64,000 bases of DNA, from positions 1,232,082 through 1,296,081 of the forward strand of contig NZ_JDTH01000002.1 of the NCBI RefSeq assembly GCF_000710615.1, in the 5' to 3' direction. The notes beneath the pieces were generated by a model. The model saw nothing but the letters and a program-made list of their open reading frames with translations, was not told where the DNA came from and made no database searches. The stretch is from Haladaptatus cibarius D43 (GTDB lineage Archaea; Halobacteriota; Halobacteria; Halobacteriales; Haladaptataceae). The first letter of the stretch is position 1, and every line of letters begins with the position of its first letter. The translations under genes and the position numbers were made by a program. Positions 57,427 to 64,000 of this stretch are shown here, piece by piece.

Positions 57427-58683
57427 CTATCGAGAATCGTCAATGAGTTCGAGACAGACGAGCACTATCTGTATCCCGGCCATCTCCCACGAATAGCGTT
57501 CCGCGGTTTCCCGCCCCCTTGCTTCGAGTCGTGCCATGAGTTCGGAAGATGAGCGAAGAGCGGAAATCGCGTCCGCGATTTCCGCCGGGGATTCCGGCGG
57601 AACGAGCAGAGCGGTTTCCCGGTCGCTGGCGTACTCCGCGATACCGTCCAGATTCGTCGTCACGACGGGGGTGCCACAGGCCATCGCCTCGACGTTGACC
57701 ATGCCGAAACTCTCGTAATGCGAGGGGAGACAGAACACGTCCGCGGCGGCGTAATAGCCGGGGAGTTCGTCGTGGGGAACCGCCCCCTCGATGGTGATTT
57801 GCGAATCGAGTCCGCGGGCTTCGATTCGTCGTTTCAGCCCGTCGGTGTCGCCACGTCCGACGAGATGGAGATGCACGTCGTCCGGAAGTTCGGCGACTGC
57901 CTCCACGAGGTCGAATACTCCCTTCGCTTCCACGAACCGACCGACGAACAGCATGGTAAACTCGTCACGTCCGAATGCCGGTTCCGCATCCGGATGAAAC
58001 CGGTTGATATCGACGCCGGGGTAGACGATACCGTCCGGTTCGTATCCGAGATGGTCGATGAACTCCCGTCTCGTCTGCTCCGAATTCACTACCGAGTGTC
58101 CAGACGACAGCAGTTCGCGAAGTCGCATCCCGATTCCCGCGCGTTCGAAGCCGTGAAAGACGCGAATCACCGGAATATCGAGGAGGTTCGAGAGGACGAG
58201 ATCGTCGAGAAAGTCATGAGTTACGAGCACGTCGAGAGTCTCATTCATGTGGCGAATCGTGCCGTCACGGAGTGCACCGAGCAAGGGAAGTAGTTTTTCG
58301 TCCCCTACCGACAACAGGGCAGAATCGGCGGTCGGAAGGCTCCGAAAGAAGCTTCCGACCGTTTCGGGTTCCCCGTCCATCTGGACGATTTCCGCCTCCG
58401 TATCCCGCATTTTCGGCGTCAGTTCGCCAGATTCGGTGTAGAGGTACGACGGGTTGTGCTCTGCGACTGCATCGACCAGTTCTTGGACGTACATCACGAC
58501 GCCGCCAGCGTCCCGCGTTCCGGCCTTTTTGAAATACATCCCGATGGTCAACTGTTCCGCTCGATTGTCCCCTGTTCGTTCGTCTCCGCTGTCTGTAGAA
58601 TCACCGCGTACTCCAACACACTCAGTTCCCTCAACCCGTTGCGTTTCCCGGCGAGGAATCCGCAACCAACTTCCGTTGCTCAT
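57427..58683 (-). CDS. Glycosyltransferase family 4 (GT-B)
   Basis: A 418-residue retaining GT-B glycosyltransferase, probably cytoplasmic. The C-terminal half has the nucleotide-sugar site: MLFVGRFVEAKGVFDLVEAV, HLVGRGDTDGLKRRI and the EX7E motif in CLPSHYESFGMVNVEAMACG. The N-terminal 45 residues are a non-conserved acidic/basic extension; a later start is possible, since the domain begins near LTIGMYFKKAG. The acceptor is unknown. It belongs to the same surface-glycan-looking neighbourhood as the flippase at 60432. Confidence 0.92.
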   Translation of the reverse strand: MSNGSWLRIPRRETQRVEGTECVGVRGDSTDSGDERTGDNRAEQLTIGMYFKKAGTRDAGGVVMYVQELVDAVAEHNPSYLYTESGELTPKMRDTEAEIVQMDGEPETVGSFFRSLPTADSALLSVGDEKLLPLLGALRDGTIRHMNETLDVLVTHDFLDDLVLSNLLDIPVIRVFHGFERAGIGMRLRELLSSGHSVVNSEQTRREFIDHLGYEPDGIVYPGVDINRFHPDAEPAFGRDEFTMLFVGRFVEAKGVFDLVEAVAELPDDVHLHLVGRGDTDGLKRRIEARGLDSQITIEGAVPHDELPGYYAAADVFCLPSHYESFGMVNVEAMACGTPVVTTNLDGIAEYASDRETALLVPPESPAEIADAISALRSSSELMARLEARGRETAERYSWEMAGIQIVLVCLELIDDSR

Positions 58684-58825
58684 TCTCTGATTCGACTGGT
58701 TAATTCCACTTTGTTATGAGTCAGCAATAACGCGACCCTCGGTCGGTATGGAAACCCTACTGGACATGCCCGATCAAAAAAGAAAAACAGCGTTGGCAGG
58801 AAATCTATTGATAGACTTTGCCCGC

Positions 58826-60070
58826 TTAGATGCCCGATAACAGTGTAGAGACGTTACTGAAGTCGAAACAGTAGTTTCGTCCCTTGTAGCTGAAACAGAA
58901 CCGACCCGACGGACTAGACGCCGAAATCCGTTGCTCGTCCACCGAATCGTCCGCCGAGGGTGCGGTTTCCGCGGCGTTGCCGGAGTCGGAACCGGTAGAG
59001 GAGTTGCCCGAATTTCCACCGTTTCCGGAACTGCCGGAGTTCCCACTGTTTCCGGAACCGCCGGAGTTACCGCCGTTTCCCGAATTTCCGCCATTTGCCG
59101 CCGACCCGCTCGCGGCCTGTTCGGCGGTCGTGGGCACGCCTTTCGGCGGTTCGTGCGATGGGTTCTCGCCGACGTTCGTCGTCTCGACGTTGCCGATGAG
59201 TTGGCCCTTAATCTGCGAATCCGTGACGCGGAACGTCGTCTTCGTAGCAGCCAGCGCGGATGCTCCGCCGTTCGTGTTCGCGTCCGTGCAGTCGATGTGG
59301 CAGTTCTCGAACTCGATGACATTGCTCGTCGTCCCGTAGCCGTCGTACACGCCGCGGGAGTTCACGACGCCGCCGTTGATGGGGTGAACCGGAACGTCCT
59401 CCGTGTTGTAGATAACCGTGTTTTTGACGGTCGTCCCGTCGTTTGCGATGCGGAGGTGGCTGATGTTGTTGTTCTTCAGGAGACAGCGGTCGAACGCGAG
59501 CGTCCCGTTGCCGCCGCCGGAGTTAGCCGACCCGGCCGCGTAAATCGCGTTGCCCGTCCAGCCGTTCATCGTGACTTCGTTCAGGTCGATGTGGCCCGAA
59601 TGGGAACTGGAGACGCCGATTGCGCCCTTTCGAACCATGTCGCCGGAAACGCCGTCGCCGAGGTAGACGTGTTCGATGGTGCCGGTTCCGGAGGCGGCGA
59701 TGAGGTTCGGATGGCCACCCAAATTCTCACCGGGCGAGTGCGGGCCGCTCATGTCCGCGGCACCTTTGAACCCGACGTTGCGAATCGTCCAGCCGGAACC
59801 GCTCGCCACGATTCGGGCGTCGGCTTTGTCGGCGCTGATGTCGATGAGTTTGTTCTCGAACGTTTCGCCGCTTCCGACTTGGAACTGCTTTTGGCTTCCC
59901 GCCGGAACGGTGATGGTTTCGTACTCCGCCGCCGCTGCCCCGTTCGAAAGTAACCCCGCTCCCGCAACCGTGAGCGCGGTCGAACCGGTCAGCTTCAGAT
60001 ACGAGCGTCTATTCAGTGAACTGTCTGAGATTTCTCTCTCGCGTACCGTCGTACTGCAATCGCGTGCCAT
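58826..60070 (-). CDS. Tat-exported beta-helix protein with Gly/Asn/Ser-rich linker
   Basis: A 414-residue exported protein and paralogue of the one at 43500. It has a Tat signal (NRRSYLKLTGSTALTVAGAG, cleaved near AAAAE), then SGWTIRNVGFKGAAD and IEHVYLGDGVSG, both shared with the paralogue, and a right-handed beta-helix to about residue 320. Instead of the tandem repeats it carries a low-complexity linker of Gly, Asn and Ser (about 325-370), then a short C-terminal module with two Cys (RFCFSYKGRNYCFDF). Start is ATG 60068-60070. The role is unknown, probably glycan binding or surface structure. Confidence 0.8.
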   Translation of the reverse strand: MARDCSTTVREREISDSSLNRRSYLKLTGSTALTVAGAGLLSNGAAAAEYETITVPAGSQKQFQVGSGETFENKLIDISADKADARIVASGSGWTIRNVGFKGAADMSGPHSPGENLGGHPNLIAASGTGTIEHVYLGDGVSGDMVRKGAIGVSSSHSGHIDLNEVTMNGWTGNAIYAAGSANSGGGNGTLAFDRCLLKNNNISHLRIANDGTTVKNTVIYNTEDVPVHPINGGVVNSRGVYDGYGTTSNVIEFENCHIDCTDANTNGGASALAATKTTFRVTDSQIKGQLIGNVETTNVGENPSHEPPKGVPTTAEQAASGSAANGGNSGNGGNSGGSGNSGNSGSSGNGGNSGNSSTGSDSGNAAETAPSADDSVDEQRISASSPSGRFCFSYKGRNYCFDFSNVSTLLSGI

Positions 60071-60431
60071 GCAGGCTTCAATGCAAAGCCATCTTTTAAT
60101 ATTCTTGCGGTATGCATCCCATTCTCTCAAATCCACAAGGGGATTGTGTGAAACGGTGTCTCGCTCCTCGTTGTATCGTTCGAATCGGTGTTAGAACCGA
60201 TGATTCCGAAAAATAAGTTAGTAATCGAACTATTTTGAGGCGGTAATCGAACGAGTTTTCGTAGAAATCGAATCGGTTGGCGGTGATTACGCTACGGTAC
60301 GTGAATCATAACAAAGCCTGAACGACGGTTTGATACACCTATCGTGAGTCAGAGAAGGAACCAAGGACGCGAGCAGAGGGTACGCTGTAAACACTCTTTT
60401 TCGCCGATAAACCGAGACACGGTGTTCAGCC
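60071..60431. other. Divergent intergenic region
   Basis: No credible gene. The stretch is moderately A+T-rich and contains TTTTAATATTC near 60089-60100 and AAATAAGTTAGTAATCG near 60208-60230, which could be promoter elements of the minus-strand beta-helix gene. The plus-strand flippase promoter may lie near 60395. Confidence 0.5.
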
Positions 60432-61964
60432 ATGGCGGACAGTAACCACCTTTCTGACCTCCTATCGAGTTCGGTTCTCATCGTTCTCGGCGTCGTCGTC
60501 GCCTCTGTCGGACGGTTGGTCGAACGAATCGTCATCGCCCAACAGTTTTCGCCCAAATTGTACGGAGAGGTTTCCATCGCGTTCGCCATCATGACCGTCG
60601 GAACCACAGTGTCGCTCGTCGGACTGAACGACGGAATCCCGCGGTTCGTCTCGCGGTACGAGGACGAACGCGACGTTCGCGGCGTCTGGGTGCTCGGCTT
60701 GGTCGTCTCCCTCGCCGTCAGCATCCTCGTTTCCGTGCTGTTGTTGCTGAACGTGGACAGAATCACGGACGCGCTGTTCGAAACCGCAGTGTCTCGTGAA
60801 CTGGTGCGACTGTTCATCCTGACGATTCCCGTCAGCGTCGGTTTGACCGTCGGCGTCAGCGCCCTTCGCGGATTGGAAAACACGCGGTATAAACTGTACA
60901 CCAAAGACCTGCTTCACCCTTGCCTACGAATCGGCCTGCTGATATTTCTGCTCGGAACCGGGTTCGACCTGCTCGCGGTGGGCTACGCCTACTTCGTCGC
61001 AACGCTCGGAACGCTGGTCGTCGTCTACTTCCTCTCGAACAAACTCGTTCGACTCGTCGGGCCGGTACGAACCCACGTCCGGGAACTGTTGGCCTACTCC
61101 GCCCCTCTCATCGTGACGATGGTACTGTCGATTCTGCTCACCCGGATGGACACCCTGATGCTCGCCGACATGCGAACCTCCGCCGAAGTCGGCGTGTACA
61201 ACGCCGCCTACCCACTCGCCAACAGTTTGCTGATGGTCATCTCCTCGTTCGGCTATCTGTACTTGCCACTCACTTCCCGCCTCGACGCGGACGGCGAACA
61301 CGAGGAAATCACCGACATCTATCGTATCACGACGAAGTGGATATTCGTCTTTACCTTCCCCGCGTTTCTCGTGTTCACCGTCTTTCCGGGCGACGTGCTC
61401 TCGATTTTCTTCGGCCAGCAGTACGTCGGCGGCGGCATCGCGCTCGCCATCCTCTCGGTCGGATTTTTCACCAGCGCGGCGGCAGGTCGGAATCGGACGA
61501 CGCTGGCCGCGCTCGGCCACACAAAATCCATCCTCTGGGTGGACGTGCTGACGCTCGCGCTCAACTTCGTCCTCAATATACTCCTGATTCCAAGCCACGG
61601 ATTCGTCGGTGCCGCGATCGCGTCCGCCGGAGCCTACGTCCTCCGCAATATCGCGTTCAACGTGGTTCTCCAGTTGAAATCGGGTATCAACCCACTTTCC
61701 GCGCAGACGACACGAACCTATCTCGTCCTCCCCGTCGTGCTGTTTCCAGTTGCCGTCTTCGCCTCGAACTGGGTCACGCTGACCGCCGTCACCCTCCCGA
61801 TATTTCTGGTCTGTTCGGGACTGTTGGGCCTCGTTGCCGTCGCTTTCGCAGGCAGTCTCCAACCCGAAGATGGCGTGTTCATCGAGTTCATCGAGAGTGC
61901 AGTCGGGACGGAATTTCCGGCGATTCAGCGGCTTCAGCGGTATTTACGCGCCCAAGGCGAATGA
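60432..61964 (+). CDS. Polysaccharide biosynthesis flippase (Wzx/MOP superfamily)
   Basis: A 510-residue membrane protein with about 12-14 transmembrane helices. The opening (LIVLGVVVASVGRLVERIVIAQ, then YGEVSIAFAIMTVG and GIPRFVSRYED) is typical of MOP-family oligosaccharide flippases. They move lipid-linked glycans across the membrane for protein glycosylation or exopolysaccharide. Conserved mid-protein features include SAPLIVTMVLSILLTRMDTLML. It is near a GT-B glycosyltransferase and surface proteins, which fits a glycan pathway. Confidence 0.93.
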   Translation: MADSNHLSDLLSSSVLIVLGVVVASVGRLVERIVIAQQFSPKLYGEVSIAFAIMTVGTTVSLVGLNDGIPRFVSRYEDERDVRGVWVLGLVVSLAVSILVSVLLLLNVDRITDALFETAVSRELVRLFILTIPVSVGLTVGVSALRGLENTRYKLYTKDLLHPCLRIGLLIFLLGTGFDLLAVGYAYFVATLGTLVVVYFLSNKLVRLVGPVRTHVRELLAYSAPLIVTMVLSILLTRMDTLMLADMRTSAEVGVYNAAYPLANSLLMVISSFGYLYLPLTSRLDADGEHEEITDIYRITTKWIFVFTFPAFLVFTVFPGDVLSIFFGQQYVGGGIALAILSVGFFTSAAAGRNRTTLAALGHTKSILWVDVLTLALNFVLNILLIPSHGFVGAAIASAGAYVLRNIAFNVVLQLKSGINPLSAQTTRTYLVLPVVLFPVAVFASNWVTLTAVTLPIFLVCSGLLGLVAVAFAGSLQPEDGVFIEFIESAVGTEFPAIQRLQRYLRAQGE

Positions 61965-62099
61965 GATGGCAGCACTCTCCGTAACCGTAACTGCAACCGC
62001 AAACCACGACCGCGAACCGCACCGAAACCACGAACTTCCCGTCGTAGATTGTCACGACCGATACAACCGAGTCGGTGGCGGCACAACCACGACTGACCC

Positions 62100-63230
62100 A
62101 TGTACGACGCCATCGTCGTCGGCGGCGGCATCGTCGGCGCGTCCGTCGCGTATCACCTCGCGCGGGAGGACGCCGACACGCTCCTCATCGACCGACACGA
62201 CGAAGGACGCGCGACAGATGCGGGCGCGGGAATCATCTCGCCAGCGACGAGCAGTCGAACCGCTTCGTCCGTCTGGTTCGAGTTCGCGCTCAACGCCGCG
62301 GCCTACTACCCGACGCTGAACGACCGACTGACCGACGAACAAGAAGGAGACACCGGCTATTCTTCCTGCGAACTCCTCTCGGTCGCCGTGGACGAAGACG
62401 AGGTTGTGGACTTCGACGCCGCCACCGAACGCATCGAGAACCGGCAGGAAAAGTACGGGGAACCGAAACCCGGAACGACGACCGAACTGTCCGCAGACGA
62501 GGCCCAAGAGAAATTCCCCGCGCTCGCCGAAACCGAGCGATGTCGCGCCTACAGCGACGCGGCACGGGTGGACGCCCAAACGTTCACCGCGGCACTGCTC
62601 CGAGCCGGGGAACAGCACGGACTCACCGTCGCAGAACAGGACGTGACTAAAGTTCGTCACGAAAACGGAAGCGTTTCCGGCGTCGAAACCGCGAATGGCG
62701 ACAGCTACGAGGCAAGCAACGTCGTCGTTGCTGGCGGCGCGTGGTCACCGCGGTTCGAGGAGTCGCTCGGCGTTTCGATTCCGGTCGAACCACAGCGCGG
62801 CCAAATCATCCATCTGGACTGCCACGACACGGATACCAACGATTGGCCCATCGTCGGCGCGTTTCGCGGCCACTACATGGTCCCGTGGGTGGACAACCGA
62901 ATCGCCGTGGGTGCAACCCGAGAAGTCGATTCGGGATTCGAACCGCGAACCACGGTGGGTGGCGTCAACGAGGTGCTAACGGAGGCTCTTCGCGTCGCAC
63001 CCGGACTCGAAGACGCGGAAATCGAGGACGTTCGAATCGGACTCAGACCACGCTCTGCCGACCAACTGCCGGTGTTGGGGCCGATTCCGACCGTCGAAGG
63101 CGTTCATCTGGCGACCGGCCACGGCGCGACGGGGCTTCAGCTCGGGCCGTACAGCGGGAAGTTGGTTGCAGATACTGTTCTCGGCGAACCAATGGAAAAA
63201 GAGCAGTTCAACGTGAATCGGTTCGAATAG
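62100..63230 (+). CDS. DadA/glycine-oxidase-type FAD-dependent oxidoreductase
   Basis: A 376-residue DAO-family flavoprotein. The N-terminal FAD fold (AIVVGGGIVGASVAYHL), VDAQTFTAALLRAG, VVVAGGAWSPRF, EPQRGQIIHL and the C-terminal GLRPRSADQLPVLGPIP and TGHGATGLQLGPYSGKL stretches are all family features. Members oxidise D-amino acids, sarcosine, glycine or related amines; the substrate is not specified. Start ATG 62100 gives MYDAIVVGGG directly. It is convergent with the LanM-like gene. Confidence 0.92.
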   Translation: MYDAIVVGGGIVGASVAYHLAREDADTLLIDRHDEGRATDAGAGIISPATSSRTASSVWFEFALNAAAYYPTLNDRLTDEQEGDTGYSSCELLSVAVDEDEVVDFDAATERIENRQEKYGEPKPGTTTELSADEAQEKFPALAETERCRAYSDAARVDAQTFTAALLRAGEQHGLTVAEQDVTKVRHENGSVSGVETANGDSYEASNVVVAGGAWSPRFEESLGVSIPVEPQRGQIIHLDCHDTDTNDWPIVGAFRGHYMVPWVDNRIAVGATREVDSGFEPRTTVGGVNEVLTEALRVAPGLEDAEIEDVRIGLRPRSADQLPVLGPIPTVEGVHLATGHGATGLQLGPYSGKLVADTVLGEPMEKEQFNVNRFE

Positions 63231-63267
63231 TGTCGGTTGGGGGCATGTCGATGAAGCGGGCTGATGC

Positions 63268-64000
63268 TCACTCCCACAGCATGACACACGGCAGTTCCGG
63301 GTTGTCAAGTCGAAGCAACGAATAGCCGATGCCGGACTCGCCGAGGAAAAACGTTGGGTTGTACCAGTCTTCGGTCTGCCACGGAACCGTGTACTGGCCT
63401 ATCGTTTCCGCACGCTGGACGGCCGACCCGGCCAACGCTCTGGCCGATTCCCGATATTGCTCTTCATCCAGCGTTCTTCCGGCCCGTAACAGGAACTCCA
63501 CGCGACCGAAATTGCCACAGCATACATGGTCACGGTCAACGAGCGTGGTTGGGTCGGTTCCGCGAAGCGCGTGTTCGACCTCCTGCCGAAACCCGCTATC
63601 GGGTTCTGCGTTGGGTTCGATTTCGAACATGCCGAGGCGTGCTAACCCGATTCCGGCCCGCCCGGAACACCATCCGGTCACGAAGTCCGTGTCGGTCAGC
63701 AGTCGGCGGTCGGGCCAGTTGTTCCGCTCCGGCGAGAACGATTCTCGCTCGAATCGAATGCCTTCGACCGCGGCATCCCGAAACCGAGAGTGGCCACTCG
63801 CATCGGCGAGTTTGAACAGAGAATACGCGATACCGGCGATTCCGTGGGAAAAACCGGTGAGCGCCTGCACGTTGTTGATGGTGTGCCAAACGAGAACCCC
63901 GTCCTCCTCGATGCGGTTCGAACAGAGATGGTCTCCGGCGATAGTGGCTCGCTCCAACACCGCCTCGTCACCGGTTTCCTCGTACAGCGCCAGTAGTCCC
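63268..64000 (-). CDS. lanM: Lanthipeptide synthetase, LanM-type cyclase domain (5' part beyond right edge)
   Basis: At least 243 residues of a LanC-like cyclase domain; the frame is open up to 64000, so the N-terminal part lies outside. The sequence LTGFSHGIAGIAYSLFKLAD, then FERESFSPERNNWPDRR, is characteristic of the cyclase half of class II (LanM) enzymes. The zinc site is visible as GWCSGRAGIGLARLG and VCCGNFGRVEFLL, followed by FFLGESGIGYSLLRL. The second zinc motif is Cys-Cys-Gly, not the usual Cys-His-Gly. LanM enzymes dehydrate Ser/Thr and form thioether rings in a precursor peptide. Whether a dehydratase domain is fused cannot be seen here. Confidence 0.85.
   Translation of the reverse strand, partial: GLLALYEETGDEAVLERATIAGDHLCSNRIEEDGVLVWHTINNVQALTGFSHGIAGIAYSLFKLADASGHSRFRDAAVEGIRFERESFSPERNNWPDRRLLTDTDFVTGWCSGRAGIGLARLGMFEIEPNAEPDSGFRQEVEHALRGTDPTTLVDRDHVCCGNFGRVEFLLRAGRTLDEEQYRESARALAGSAVQRAETIGQYTVPWQTEDWYNPTFFLGESGIGYSLLRLDNPELPCVMLWE

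Noticed and set aside
58976-59100. Short TTTCCG/GCCG-rich iterations as a DNA repeat element
   Set aside because: They encode the Gly/Asn/Ser linker of the beta-helix protein in frame; simple low-complexity coding explains them.

Overview
The window comes from a halophilic archaeon (class Halobacteria). The evidence is the high G+C content, strongly acidic proteins, archaeal TFB and ribosomal protein eS17, haloarchaeal family types (HalOD1, bacterio-opsin activator HTH, Hvo_1808, FilR1-type regulators), Tat-dependent lipoproteins, and many leaderless genes with a TATA-like box 26-32 bases before the start codon. I cannot name the genus.

Layout. 1-2473 (minus): the distal part of a DUF58/DUF4129 membrane cluster, cut by the left edge. 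2532-17063: mostly housekeeping and stress genes, namely a GNAT-zinc ribbon fusion, an Hvo_1808 surface protein, TFB, a deacetylase-like lipoprotein, MsrA, eS17, signalling proteins, an S9 peptidase, KatG and a rhodanese. 17130-18845: ilvD. 19313-23813: a dicarboxylate/amino-acid symporter with a HemL-like aminotransferase, then an ABC-2 exporter pair. 25872-34482 (minus): a complete branched-chain amino-acid operon, leuA-(short ORF)-ilvB-ilvN-ilvC-(small ORF)-leuC-leuD-leuB, tightly coupled by start/stop overlaps. leuA is out of frame with its own start codon because of a run of seven G. With ilvD, the region encodes nearly the whole valine/leucine pathway.

34842-39944 encodes a very large secreted subtilase with dockerin, CARDB and carboxypeptidase-regulatory-like modules. 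40121-42736 holds a CNNM/CorC-type membrane protein, a deaminase and a DCC-family protein. About 42.7-51.9 kb looks like an accessory island. It contains gene-poor stretches with possible gene relics, two Tat-exported surface proteins (a beta-helix and a Kelch protein) sharing a tandem C-terminal repeat, and a 1259-residue HTH-HTH-FilR1-P-loop-TPR protein with more A+T-rich codons. 51892-57426 returns to core-like genes, including a four-gene tungstate/molybdate uptake operon with its ModE-like regulator.

57427-61964 suggests surface-glycan functions: a glycosyltransferase, a second beta-helix protein and a flippase. 62100-63230 is a DadA-like FAD oxidoreductase. At the right edge (63268-64000, minus) lies the cyclase domain of a class II lanthipeptide synthetase (LanM-like) with a Cys-Cys-Gly zinc motif. 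The most interesting items are this LanM, the HTH-STAND-TPR protein, the leuA frameshift, the shared surface-protein repeats and the domain insertion in the giant subtilase.
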